Below, in pieces: positions 48,221 to 61,539 of a stretch of 64,000 nt of DNA (positions are counted from its first letter, which is position 1; each line of letters starts with the position of its first letter). The stretch is from Mermis nigrescens (taxonomy: Eukaryota; Nematoda; Enoplea; Mermithida; Mermithidae). The stretch spans positions 109,977 to 173,976 of the forward strand of contig JAVLUZ010000836.1 in the NCBI GenBank assembly GCA_036768485.1, read 5' to 3'. Below the pieces are notes generated by a model, which did not search any database, was not told where the DNA came from, and was given only the letters and a program-made list of their open reading frames with translations. A program made the position numbers and the translations under genes.

Positions 48221-49004
48221 GCAAAGAAAAATGCTCCGATGGAACAAAAAGATGAATATACTTGGAATTGTGGATTATTAAGGATGTAAAAAGGAGGGGA
48301 CTAGGAAGAATATACCTAAAGTCGCAAAATCTGCTAAAAATCACACTTTCTTTAAGCAACGCAAGAAATCGAAGTATATTCTGCGGCCTCTAAAAAGTGG
48401 CTTTTTTAAATAATTTTCAAAATTTCAGATAATAAACGAAATCTATAATGTTTCCTTTTTTAAATTGCTGGCAAGTAGCAACACTGACTAGCTTCGTATC
48501 CTGATTGAAAGAAAACTTAGTGGTATTGTATTTAAAGTTGTTTTATTTTGCTATGAGTATTATAGCAAGCAAAGCAGGGGCCGATTGATTAGTGCACACA
48601 ATCGTTACAGGCATGCTAGTGTACCTACATTTAGTCTGTTTCAAGTCACCTCACGCGTTCCCTACTGTTTTGAACCAACAATTATTGCAATTGTTTTGGA
48701 TGCATCGATGTTTGCTATTTCATTCAATTGGCTTAGAAAGACTGTTACTCGATATCATTTCCGATAGCTGCTGCATAGCTAACGTGCTGCTTTTTCAATC
48801 ATATTCATGGTTAAATATTTATTCTAATGTGTTGACCGCAGAATATACTTCGATTTTTTGCGTTGCTTAGAGAAAGTGTGATTTTTAGCAGATTTTGCGA
48901 CTTTAGGTAGATTCTTCCTAGTCCCCTCCTTTTACATCCTTAATAATCCACAATTCCGAGTATATTCATCTTTTTTGTTCCATCGGAGCATTTTTCTTTG
49001 CTAG
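48221..49004 (+). mobile_element. CTAG-end element, 0.75-kb form
   Basis: The left end lacks its first CTA (CATATGCAAAGAAAAATGC). The right end is complete, TTTCTTTGCTAG|TA. It is the reverse-complement partner of 47206-47959 and in the same orientation as 34194-34859. The same CCCCACTTTTAATTAG flank follows both right ends. Confidence 0.75.
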
Positions 49005-50100
49005 TACCCCACTTTTAATTAGCATGATTTCAGTGCATCAGTCAGCAAACACATACAGTAACATACCACAATAATGACAGCAGTCCAAGAACGCGGAAAA
49101 CAATATTGCTCTTAACATAAATTAATTGCCTCTAAATTTAAAAAATATTGTTTCAAAAAAGAGACTCCCTAGATTTTATAACCGTCTACCTTTTGAAATC
49201 AATCAGACTGCATAGAATTTAAAACTGAGTTAGATATGCTCTTGATTGTCGGAAGTATAAAGTTTACTATTTTTTATTAGCTATAGTAAATATATGTTAC
49301 ATTCTAAACAGTCCTGTAAGTTATAGAGGTCGTTCCACATTTAAATTAACTTGGAAACGACATATAACGTACCTACGGGACTTACTTAAGTACCTGGCTA
49401 CACTTAGCGCTGGTCAGGTTGTTAGGGCGAAACGCCGGACTCAACAACACGACCCTCAATAACTACGGTCTCAAACTCCTCGGACCTAAATTCGTCAGTA
49501 CCTACGGAGCTATTGGCAGCTATGCCCTAAAAACCTAACGCAGTAGTAATTAAGTAGCCCCGGAATTTTGCCCTAGGTCAGTTGACCTATTTTGGACCAA
49601 AATAATAATTAACGCAAAAAGCTTTGTTAACTTGTTTTGGCCAGAGAAAACCTATGGCGAAAAACTATTTCTTTTCCGATTCCTACGAGCACAATGAACA
49701 GTGAAAACAACAAAAAAGAGCTCTAAACCAGCCAGTCATCTTACATAAAAATAATGAAATAATTTTTATGATTTTTAAACTGAAATTTGGGTGTTTGAAT
49801 TTGCGATAAAGAAAATAATCAAAAGGCAGTCACTTTGATAATTTAAGCCGAGTAATAAAATAAGGGCCGTCCACCAATTCCGAACTAAACGCGATTGATC
49901 ACTATGAAAAAGTTTTGAAAAATGAGCTTGCTAAGCGAGAGTTGTAAACCAAGAGAAACTTAAAGTTTAAACCTACCATTAAATTATGAAGAGAATGGTA
50001 AAAGATTTTAAACTTTAAGAGAATTGAAAAGGTGGGATGTTGGTAAATTAAAAAACAAAGTTTTTCGGCAAAAATTCCAAAATTTCACGCAAATATCAAG
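49005..50100. other. Spacer of the second composite
   Basis: Begins with the same flank as 34866 onward, then a fragment of array A (49130-49250). About 49330-49640 is a diverged relative of the 35.5-35.65 kb GC-rich block (ending TTAACTTGTTTTGGCC versus TTCAACTTGTTTTGGACC). 49640-50100 is AT-rich with nothing recognised. Confidence 0.5.
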
Positions 50101-50259
50101 TGTAAGGAACACTAACGCTCAGATTTGGTAGTAAAATAAATTTGTAGTATAAACTACACGTTAACAACAAATGAATTGTGCAAATTTTACAAAACTACTA
50201 AGTGTAGAGAATACTAACAGTCAGATTCTCAATTCTGATTTTAACGTGGAAAAAAACTA

Positions 50260-52138
50260 GAATTTTACTTTATTTTTATCCTATTCGACCTCGCCCGACT
50301 TCTGAACAGAGAAAGTGGCGAACAAAAAATGTACAAACACGTATTTTCCACTGTCCACCACATTGTAAACTTTAAAAATCTGAACCTAACGCCCATTGAA
50401 TGTAAATAAATTCGGTTCGGGCCAGTTTGTTGCCCTTTGATTGTAGTAGGTTTGTATGTGCCCAACTCATGTTCTGCAAAATATTTGATATGATTTATCA
50501 ATCAAAATACGAAAAAACCTGTTTTTTTCGCCCACTTTACACCTCAGATTTCGAACTTTACACCCCATAAACAACTCAATATAACGTTTTTTTGAACGCA
50601 GCTCGCTTCGACGTGTAGCCATTAGAAGTTACTTTATTTCTATTTTATTTAATTAACCCTAACTTTTGGCACAGAAATCTTGGACAAAATCTGTTTTTTA
50701 CTCATCCACTAGAGAGTAAAGTTCAAAGCCCTGGTACTAACTGCGTATTGATTGTAAAAAAGTTTGCTGGTAAGCACAAGATAGCCCTTGATCCGAAGTA
50801 CATTTCTGTCAGAAAAAATTTCCTAAAACTATAACTGGAGTTGTTGGCAGACATAAACATGTCGAAAGCTCGGCCAAAATGTGTATTTTCGCACCCAGAT
50901 TTTCACACTCTTTACACTCCCATTCGAGAAGTGAGGCGAAATTCAAAAAACGAAAAAGTGTTATCTGGAGAACCTAAATAGATATATGAGTCAAATGAAG
51001 TACATGGTTTTGCCAAGAGAATTAAAAAAAATGAAAAAAGTCAGCATTCAGAAGATTCGAATCCATCATTCTTTGTTTAATACCGCATCCGAGAACGGAG
51101 TTGTCAACCACTGCGCCAACTCGACATATCAGCAGATTTCAGCTTGATTATCCTATCTTGAAAGATATTCATCATTCTACTGAAGTTTAAGAATAGTGCA
51201 TTTATGATGACAAAAATAATTATTTATTTAAGACGAGTCAAAAACCTCTGAAATACGAAAAATCTGATCAAAAATATGCAATACGGAGTTGTCTATCGGC
51301 ATTAGAAAATAGATGTAGGTATAATTCAAAGTTCACCTCTTTTACCTCAACAAACACTGGCTGTAGAAAAGTTTAAAGGTCAGATTCGTTATTCTGACCT
51401 TACGGAGAACATTTAAAAAAATTCATCATCCATGACGCTCTGGGCGCAAAAATGCTCCTCGGTGTAAACTTTACACTTGTACTAATACCGCAATATTGGG
51501 TGTATAAAACAAAATAAACTGGGATCTGTAACGCTAAGGTCAGGGCACCTTTTAAGCATAATTAGCATGTTCCGCCTACTTAGCGGAGTAGTTGAAGAGA
51601 TATCGTTTTTCGTCTCGAACCCTTTACACTAAAGCGATCACAGATCAAGAAATATTGCGTTATAAGAAAGAAAAAAGAATCGATTTGAGATTTTGCAACC
51701 CTCTACATTATAGAACCGATTGGACTGCACAGAAACCAAAATTGAGTTAGATAAGCTGAAGGACACGCAAAGAGTAAAAAACACGTATACTTTACACTTT
51801 TGTGCAACAACCATTGAGTGTAAAGTAATTTTAAGGTCAGATTCGTAATCTACAGCTGGGGGGCAACATTTTTAAAAAAACATTGGCCCTCCGCAAATTA
51901 TTTAATTTTTGCTTTACACTTTACCCGCTCATTGCTAACTCAGTATTGAGTGTAAACAAAAGAAAAAAACACGGGCATCGAATTTTTTAATTATCCATCG
52001 ATTAAAAAAGACCGCACCTCCCAGGTGTGTGCCGTTGTTGCTGTGAGGGGGGGGACACAAATTTCGCACTCGCTGTGATAAACATATAAGAAAAAGGATG
52101 GCCAAGTATATTATAGGTAGCGCTATCGCGCTACCTAT
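50260..52138 (+). repeat. Satellite array A, copy 3 (diverged)
   Basis: Follows array A copy 1 in order, from CCTATTCGACCTCGCCCGAC to the GGTAGCGCTATCGCGCTACC hairpin at 52113, but with more substitutions and a replaced segment around 50990-51350. Confidence 0.65.
51040..51125 (-). pseudogene. tRNA-like sequence with polymerase III boxes
   Basis: The reverse strand carries TGGCGCAGTGGTTGACAACT (A-box and D-arm wording) and, 40 bases later, GGATTCGAATC (B-box/T-loop wording), about 86 nt overall. TTTTTT follows directly at the 3' end, as a polymerase III terminator would. The acceptor stem pairs only partly and the T-stem is weak, so this is a tRNA relic or the head of a tRNA-derived SINE. 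The length suits a class II (Ser or Leu) tRNA; the anticodon cannot be assigned. Confidence 0.45.
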
Positions 52139-54471
52139 GATAATAAGTTTAACATATGTATTCATTAACTGCAGTCTTTTCCATTCCAAATGGTGTATTT
52201 CCGATTTACGGCTTATTAATGTACATGATTACAATAAAGCTGCATATCTTTGTCGACTTCTGTGCACAGTAGTGTGATTGCTGGTTCATTTTAAACCACT
52301 TTTGCAGGCAATTTACATCAATTAAACGATTGCTCTCCATGTGCAAGATTTTGTGAAACATATTATAAACACGGCTAAGAAGGATTTAACTTTAATGCAA
52401 CCCATTTAAGACAAAATTACATCTCTTCAATGATCTAAGGACACTTGAACATAATTTTTAAATCACTTTAGATTACTTTTGAGGGTAAACAAACTCACTT
52501 AATTGATGTCTCACATATGAATCCTTGAAAATTTCTTGACTTCAGTTACATAGTCTCTGCAAGTCTATCGAATTAAGGTTAACACGTAATGTAAACTTTA
52601 CACAAACACATAGCTGTAAAGAATATTTTAGTCGGATTCGTAATTTTGATATTGCTCCGATATTACTTTCAACATTTATGGAAAAATGAGTCTCCATAAT
52701 GTTTTAAAGACAAATAAACATTAGGTTTAAACCACTTTGCAATACTGCTGAGTGTAAGCAAGCGCGCCCAACTGACGTATATATTTCATTCCCTGTAAAT
52801 TTTTAGATCTCAGGAAAAAATTTCGGTTTTTGCAATGCTCTAGAACAAAGGCTAACATGCAGTGTAAAAATTACTCGGATATTATGATCAACATTCATGA
52901 AAAAATTATGTCTCTACAATGGTCTGAGGACAAATAAACAATGAGTGTAAACTACTTTACATCACTGTTGGATGTAAACAAACGCGCCTACGTGACGTCT
53001 CACATTTGATCCTTTGAAAATTTTTAGACTCCAGGAAAAAATTAGGTTTCTGGAATGCTCAAAAACCAAGATAAATACATATGTAGTGTAAACTTCATGT
53101 AAACACCTAGTTTAAAGAAAATTTTGGTCAGATTCGTAATTTTGATATTGTTCCGATATTACGATTAATATTTATGAAAAAAATTAAGTCTCCATAATGT
53201 TCTATGTGCAAACTAACAATTGGTGTAAACCACTTTACAACACTGTAGAGTGTAAACATATGCGCCAGACTGGCATATCAAATTTGGTTCCTGGTCCATT
53301 TCTAGACTTGATAATCGTGTCCCTGACTCATAACCGGAGAAGCAGGCAGAAAAAACAAGACAGAAACGCATTTTAAACACAAATTTTTGACTTTACACTC
53401 GCTAAATATTAATGTATAGACAATTTGCTTTGACATGCACCCGATATAAAGCACTTTATTTTTATTCTATTAGACTTATCCCGACTTCTGGACGGAGAAA
53501 GTGGAACAAAAAACGCAACAAAAACGTATTTTCCATCATTTAGAACACTGTAAACTTTAAAATTCCGCACCGAACTCCCCATTGAGTTTAAAGAAATTCG
53601 GTTTGGTACAATTTGTAGCTTTTAAATCGTAGTACATTCCTGTGTGCCAAAATTATCTTGCAAAAATTATTTGGTATGATTTATTAATCAAAATTCGGAA
53701 AAAACGTGTTTTTTCGCCCATTTTTTACCTCTAATTTCGAACTTTACACCCCCATAAATAACTCAATATTGCGTTTTTTTAAATGCGGTTTGCTGCGATG
53801 TGTAGCCCCTGAGAAGCACTTTATTACTGCTGTATTCAATTCACCCTGACTCATAAGCGGGAAAATTTGGCAGAGAAATCTCAGTTAAAATCCGTTTTTT
53901 TACACCATCCACTAGAGTGTAAACTTTAAACCCCAGGATCTAACTCACCATAGAGCATAGAAGACTTTGCTTATATGCAGAATGTAGCCCTTGATCCGCT
54001 CTACATTTCTGTCAGAAAACATTTTGAAAAACTCATAACCGGACTCAGTATCGGACATAAGCAGGTTGAAAACTCGACCAAAGAGTGCTTTTTTACCCCC
54101 AGATTTTCACACTCTTTACACTGCCATTCGATAAATAATGCGAATCTCAAAAAACAAAAGAAGTGCCATCTGTAGAATTCATCCCTCTATTATCCTATGC
54201 TGGTTCAATTCTTCGAGTCATCAATACTCAGTTGTCCATATGCCGCATTATAAATGTCCCAAAATTTGTCCCATGTTATAACGTTACACAAAAACTTTAC
54301 ACCTTCTTTACACAGTCAGTTTTGAGTTTCAAGAAAAACAAAAAACACAAGCAGCGAATTTTTTTATTATCTTTCTTATAAAAAAATCGCACCTTCCAGA
54401 AGTGTCCCGTTATAGCTGTAGGGGGTGCACAGGTGTTAGGGGTACCCAAGTATATTATAGGTACGCGCTAA
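52139..54471 (+). repeat. Satellite array B, copy 2
   Basis: Direct copy of 40950-43256: GTCTCACAT, GACTCATAACCGGAGAAGCA (53328), GACTTCTGGACGGAGAAAGT (53482), GACTCATAAGCGGGAAAATT (53850) and GGTGTTAGGGGTACCCAAGT (54432). It ends in half of the hairpin. Confidence 0.7.
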
Positions 54472-54955
54472 CAATAAACCGCCTCTAAATTCGAGAATAT
54501 TACTTTTAAAAAAAATTAAAAAAAGTCTCCCCTAGATTTTTTAACCGTCTACATTTTGAAACCAATCAGACTGCATAGAATGTAAAACTGAGTTAGATAT
54601 GCTTGGCCACATGAAAACTGTAAAAAAACCGTCTAATTTACACTCCTGTGCAACAACCAATGAGTGTAAAGAAATTTTAAGACCAGATTCGTAACCTACT
54701 AATTAGGGAAAACATTTTTATAAAAAAATTGGCCCTCCGCAGATTATTTGAATTTTTGGTGTAAACTTTACACACTCACGACGCGCTCGGTGTTGAGTGT
54801 AAACAAGAAAAAAAATGGGGCACTAAGTTTTTTTATTATCTACCTTTTAAAAAAAACCGCACCTCTCAGATGTGTGCCGTTATAGCTGTGAGGGGGGGAC
54901 ACAAATTTCGCACTCGCTGTAAAAAACATATAAGAAAAAAAGATGACCAAGTATA
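54472..54955 (+). repeat. Satellite array A, copy 4 (partial), fused to array B
   Basis: Starts abruptly at AATAAACCGCCTCTAAATTC, equivalent to 38165 in copy 1, and runs to the ATACTTGG/(AT)n edge. It begins mid-monomer directly after the half-hairpin of array B. Confidence 0.75.
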
Positions 54956-56401
<1,446 letters not shown>

Positions 56402-56477
56402 TTTACGTCCTTGATAATTCTTTGTTCCAAGTATATTCTGCCTTTTTTTGTTCCATCGGAGCATTTTTTCTTGCTAG
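56402..56477 (-). mobile_element. Solo right end of a CTAG element
   Basis: ACGTCCTTGATAATTCTTTG to TTTTTTCTTGCTAG|TA. The rest of the element is missing and array A is joined directly to it. It closes the second composite. Confidence 0.7.
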
Positions 56478-56493
56478 TATATATATATATATA

Positions 56494-57689
56494 TCTACGA
56501 TATATTTTTGAAAGTTTGTTTGTTTGTATGTTCGTATGTTTGTGCCGGGTTGGCTCCGGCCCAATTGAAATATGGTGGGCTGATATTTTGGGCCGAGGTC
56601 GGTCCGATGGGGGAAGGAGCCGTAGCGATCTTGAAATTTCGACAAACGCACCCATTGGCCCTGGGCAGGGAAGGAGCAGGGTTTGGCCCCTGTGCTATAA
56701 GCCTCCACGATTTCGGGAGATGGCCGATTTTTTGCCATTTTTTTCAAAAATCAGTTTATACTGTTTGTATAGGGATACCCCGGCCAAGAGGAGCATGCCT
56801 GGCAACACTATGTACATTGTTATATGTTATAGCATTGGTCGGCACTGTGAAACATCAAAATACGGGTTTAACCAAATGATGCTATAACATAGGCAATTTT
56901 ATAAGATAGGCATGGTATGAGATACTATGGGCAACAAGATATGCAATGCTATAAGATAGGACGTGATATAAGATACTCTGTTCTACAGGATAGGCAATAC
57001 TATAAGATAGGACGTGATATAAGACACCCCGGGCTACAAGATAGGCAATGCTATAAGATAGGAAGTGATATAAGATACCCCGAGATGCAAGATAGGCAAT
57101 GTTATAAGATAGTATGGGATATAAGATACCCTGTGCTACGAGATAGGCAATGCTATAAGATAGGTTTGGTATAGATACCCTGTCAGTGCCATAACATGCA
57201 GTGATATAAGATAGGAGATACCATCAGCTATAACATATCACGTGATATATGACACCCTTTGCTACAACAAACAAAAAATTTTTAAAACATTAAAAATATG
57301 GTTTGACCGAAAAAATTTTTCAAAACATCCTAAAACATCAAAAATATGGCTTGACGAAAAAAATTTTCCAAAACATCCCAAAACTTCAAAAATATGGGTT
57401 TTATTGAAAAAATTTCCAGAACACCCCAGAACATCAAAAATATGATTATGGCTAAACAATTTTCAAAACCATTCTGTAACGTCAAAAATATGGATTTGAT
57501 CAAAAAAATGGTTGACAAAAGACATTTTAAAAAAATCCAAAAAATAAAATATGGTTTGTACCAACAATTTATTTAGAAATATCCCAAAAACATCAAAAGT
57601 CTTGAAAAATAAAAAATACAAGAGACATATTAATTCCAGATAGCTATCAGGCCTAAGTTCAGCCCGGGCAACGCCGGGCAGCTCAACTA

Positions 57690-57690
<1 letters not shown>
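56494..57690 (+). mobile_element. Helitron-like non-autonomous element in an (AT)n tract
   Basis: A 1197-bp element starting TCTACGATATATTTTTG and ending with the stem-loop GCCCGGGCAACGCCGGGC and GCTCAACTAG. The base before is A and the base after is T, with (AT)n on both sides, matching the Helitron rule of A-TC...CTAG-T insertion without duplication. Inside are a GTTTGTTTGTTTGTATG head, about six approximately 46-bp units with CTATAAGATAGG and GATATAAGA (56880-57230), then approximately 50-bp units with CATCAAAAATATGG (57270-57510). No Rep/helicase. Confidence 0.75.

Positions 57691-57763
<73 letters not shown>
57691..57763. repeat. (AT)n microsatellite, right half
   Basis: The continuation of the tract at 56478-56493, separated from it by the Helitron-like insertion. 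Confidence 0.9.
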
Positions 57764-57767
<4 letters not shown>

Positions 57768-57779
57768 AAATTTTTTAAA

Positions 57780-57952
57780 AGTGGTGGTTAGGCGAAAAAA
57801 CACCATTTTTAAACGTTTCTCTTCGAGCTCTATTCATTGGCATAAAAAATGCGGAAAAGACAAACAAATTTTCAAAAATTGAATTCTAGTTGGGAATATT
57901 TTGGTTTCTTCTGGGAGTCTACCCCACACAACCCATCCCCGCCTACGTGTGA
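57780..57952 (+). repeat. Family M MITE, left-truncated
   Basis: GTGGTGGTTAGGCGAAAAAA to CCCGCCTACGTGTG. Confidence 0.55.
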
Positions 57953-58194
57953 ACATAAGTCAGATTTAGGGCCGGTTGACAGAAGGCGATTTAGCATTAA
58001 GCCCAGTTTAAAGTCGACTTAAACGTGATTTTAAAACTCGATTTAATTTTTGTGGTATGACAGAAAGCGATTTAGACTAAACTCAATTTAAAATTTGACC
58101 GTTTTAAATCGAGATTTTAAGCCTGGCAGGGGCAGGTTTATCGTCGATTTAACTGGATGAAACACATTCATATTATAATTTCGCAAATCATGAA

Positions 58195-59338
58195 TGCAGT
58201 CGAATTTGTTGAATTTGTCGAGCTTTTAAGCGATTCTGATTTAGAAATTGACATTGCCCAAAATGTTATGAGTCGGATGAATTCATTTGAAAAGTAGTAC
58301 ATGGTGTAAGCCAGTCGGGAGTGTCACGTGTTGTCCACAGCGTATTCGAAGCTATTGCGGAATTGAAACCAAAATTTATCAACTTTCCGAATGAAGATGA
58401 ATATCAAGAAATTCAGGAAAGATTCTATGAAAAAAGAAATTTCTTAGGAGTTCTTGGTGCAATTGATTGTACACACGTGCCCATCATACGTTGGCTGCAA
58501 GAAAATTCTGGGGGGGGGTGCAAGATTTTTCAAAAATCAAAAAATGGCCTTAAAAGTGGTGGTATGGCGAAAAAACACCGTTTTTCGACGTTTCTCATTG
58601 AGCACAATCTAATGGCATCAAAAATTGCAAAAAAAAAACAAAAAAAATTTCAAAAATTGAATTCTGGAGGGGTATTTTGATTTATGGGGGGTATTTTGGT
58701 TTCTCGGGGGATGCATACCCCCAAATCCCCCACGCCCAGGTGTGGTGTGCCCATTATCAACCCAGGCGGAAATGATACAGAACTCTACAGAAACAGGAAG
58801 TGATGGTTTTCGATCAATGTGCAATAATGTGCGACCACAAGCTCATCATCAGAAATATTGTTGCTAGTATGATGGGAAGTACCCATGATGCAAGAATTTT
58901 TCACGAATCGCGCGTAAAGGAGAAGCTAGACGGACTGCCCGGTCGTTTCCACATTGTGGATGATCGAGGTTATCCCGGCTTACGATATTCGATGACTCCA
59001 TTAGCCAACCTCCAAAATCCTGCTGAAAAGGGGTATAACTTTGCTCTATCTTCATTTAGGATGGTCATAGAACGGCTGAACGGAATCCTAAAAGAAGATT
59101 TCCCTGCCTTGGTCAAATAATACAATATAATCCTGTGAAATGTGGAGTTATCATAGTTGCCTGCTGTGTGCTTCATAACTTTGCGCAGATGCGTGGTGAT
59201 CTACAAGACGATGACGTGCAAGCAGAATTCCAAATGTCAGTAAACGAAGAAGCTGAATATCCAGTGTTTAACAATAATCAAGGATTGGCTAAACGCCACA
59301 CAATTGTGACCGATTATTTTGAAACAGGCCCGAAATAA
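58195..59338 (+). pseudogene. HARBI1-like DDE transposase, broken
   Basis: Fragments in order: an N-terminal MNAVEFVEFVELLSDSD piece (58195) ending in a stop; VSRVVHSVFEAI through LGVLGAIDCTHVPI, with the first catalytic Asp (58320-58484); after a MITE, NDTELYRNRK and a stop; then in another frame MCDHKLII, GSTHDARIFHES with the second Asp, FALSSFRMVIERLNGILK with the Glu; and a C-terminal CCVLHNFAQM piece to the stop at 59336. Intact HARBI1-type transposases are about 350 residues. Here there are stops, at least two frame changes, a deletion near the N-terminus and an inserted MITE, so no functional enzyme is made. Confidence 0.85.
58485..58746 (+). mobile_element. Family M MITE inserted in the transposase
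   Basis: CATACGTTGGCTGCAAGAAA to CACGCCCAGGTGTG, flanked by GTGCCCAT at 58477-58484 and 58747-58754, an 8-bp duplication of transposase coding sequence (Val-Pro-Ile). Two extra bases (GT) lie between the right end and the duplication. Confidence 0.85.
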
Positions 59339-59400
59339 AATTCCCGGGTTTTTCTGGGGTTTCCCGGGTGATTTACGGACAATTTCCCGGTTTTAAATCA
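59339..59400 (+). repeat. CCCGGG-rich element fragment
   Basis: TTCCCGGGTTTTTCTGGGG and TTTCCCGGGTGATTTACGG, directly related to 60865-60958 in the same orientation. It begins immediately after the transposase stop. Confidence 0.55.
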
Positions 59401-59756
59401 TGCTGTAAACGCACACTATATACGAAGAAGTGTCATGATAAGAACATGAGAAAGGATAAGGCACAAGCAACTTTTAATCAAATAAATGCAAATACTACAC
59501 GAAACATTTTGGAACAATCATAATTTCTTTTTCAATGATGCTAACGAGTTGTCGATAGCAGTTCTCACAGCCTATAAAATAGTACAGTAGCGATTTTAGT
59601 GTGGCAAAATAGAGTTTTCGATCTTTGGTAGTGTATTTCAGCTAATTTCTGGGTTTCTCAAGCCGAAAATTACTAAAAATTCGACTCGCGAAGCGAAAAA
59701 TTTGGCAGTTTTCCATTCTAAATGCAAATTCTGCTATTTTGAAGATATATAGGATG

Positions 59757-60560
59757 AGTGGCGGATCTAGAATTTTCTTAAGGGGGGCGGTATGCCAACT
59801 TTTCCAGAAAAAGTCAAAAATAGGTTTAAAAATTTGCTCTTAATGCGCGAAATGGCGTTTTTACGGTGTTTTACATTTTATACTTTTACATAAAATCACC
59901 TGACGCAATATTTTTTCTAAAAATTTTAAAATGTTAGACAATTTTGGGCGAAAAAATCATTTAATTTCTTTGACTTTAACAAAACTCTGGCGCGAAGCGC
60001 CGAAAAATTTGTGAAATCAAGGCGGATAGACGTCTAGAAGCATGATTTACTGCTTGATTTCCTGTACTTATAGCATTTGATGCAAAACATCGGAATTTTT
60101 AATTGAAAATAGAAGAAAACTATGCAAAAATAGATGTTAAAATTGTTTTGAAACCTACATGAACAGAAAATGGCTTCCAGGCAGTGTTTTTTTGTTCAAG
60201 GTCCGTTTGTACATATACAAAGATGGTCCCTAAAAGACTTTGTACATTTTTGTACTCACAAATTTTTGGATACTATGATATATGTAGTACGGTAGCGACT
60301 TTAGTGTGGTAAAAACAGAGTTGTTCGACCTTTGGTAGTGTATTTTGGTAAATTCCTGGTTTTATGAGGGCAAAAATCATTAAGAATCATCTTAAAACGG
60401 CGCGAAGCGCCGAAAAATTCAATATTTTCCCTTTCGAAATACGATTTCTGCTATTATAAAGATATATATGACACACAATTATTCATTTCGGCGCTGAGCG
60501 CCAAAAATTGTTGCGAATTTCAGACCTTTTTTGCAATTTTAGTCTTCCCAAAAATCTTTG
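59757..60560 (+). repeat. Fragment with a hAT MITE-like end and GGCGC hairpin words
   Basis: GAGTGGCGGATCTAGAATTT and CTTAAGGGGGGCGGTA resemble the end of the MITE at 45591, but no matching right end is found. Downstream GGCGCGAAGCGCC occurs at 59990 and 60398 and GGCGCTGAGCGCC at 60488, each followed by AAAAATT. Confidence 0.4.
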
Positions 60561-60856
60561 TATATGTACAAAGACGGTCCCGAAAGTCTTTGCCGAGAAT
60601 TACAAAAAAACACTGTTGCAAAAACGTCTTAGCGAACAATAGTACAAATAGCTACTAGCTATATCAAACAGAGAGAATACACAAATAGCAATTAACCATG
60701 TGACAATGGGCGAGAAGAAAAACGGAAATAAATGCTACATGACAAAATATGAAAACACGTAAAGTAGTATGATACTAAAAGCGATAAAAAATGTAACATT
60801 GTACTATTATTTTAATATTTTTGGCCTCCAAAAACTGAGTTTAAACTAAATTTCGT

Positions 60857-60958
60857 GACGAAAATCCCGGTTTTTTCTCGGGTTTCCCGGGTGCCGAAAA
60901 AATTCCCGGGCTTTTCCCGGGTTTTCCGGATTCCTGGGTGAGTGGCCACCCTGTTGAA
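60857..60958 (-). repeat. CCCGGG-rich element end (CAGGGTGGCCAC)
   Basis: The reverse strand starts CAGGGTGGCCACTCACCCAG and continues with GGGAAAAGCCCGGG and CACCCGGGAAACCC. This is a hAT-like terminal wording, with only one end present. Confidence 0.5.
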
Positions 60959-60997
60959 AGAAATTAGATTCAGTATATGTAAAATGGCTGGTACTTC

Positions 60998-61509
60998 TAC
61001 AGGGTGACCAAGAAAACAAAACCGATGTGTTAATATCTTTTGAACAGCAGCTAGAAAGCTAGAAAGCAGCGGGTTGCTTTCAAAAGAAGACAAAGCTGTC
61101 TGCAAAAGTTCTCAAAACGTCACCTTTAAAAATTTTGTTGTGTGCAAGAAAATTAAATTTTTGTAAATGTATTTATTTTTATCAAAAATAAATTGATTAC
61201 TTTAGCTTTCTCAGTTTCCACTCTGTTTGCTATTTACTCATGCTTTATGCGAAACATTTTCGCTTTGAGACATCAAGAACATATTGCTAATACTATTCTA
61301 CTAGCTTTGATAAACAGTAGCGTTGTTGATATTCTTAGCTTCAAAATTTTCATAGAATGCACTAAACTTGACGGAATTAACATATTTCTAAGCCTACGAT
61401 AATGTTGACTGCATTTATTTAAGTAGCTGAAATCAACTATCTTAAAGGTATTATGTACGAGTATATTGTAGTTTTACGACATGGATTTCGTTTTGAGCCA
61501 CCCTGTGTA
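60998..61509. mobile_element. Mariner-like MITE
   Basis: ACAGGGTGACCAAGAAAAC at the left faces GTTTTGAGCCACCCTGT at the right, about 510 bp apart, with TA just outside each end. The core is AT-rich; its open frame (61193-61402) is hydrophobic but unrecognised. It lies just past the 3' end of the Myb-like pseudogene. Confidence 0.6.
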
Positions 61510-61539
61510 TTAACTTATAATATTTACGTGAAAAATATT

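Noticed and set aside
56411..56887. 158-codon forward frame at the start of the Helitron-like element
   Set aside because: It begins in the CTAG-element end and an (AT)n stretch, and no Rep, helicase or other domain is visible.
60865..60958. CCCGGG words as a CpG-island promoter
   Set aside because: The pattern is a transposon end with repeated CCCGGG motifs, present at two places in the same orientation. No gene start adjoins.
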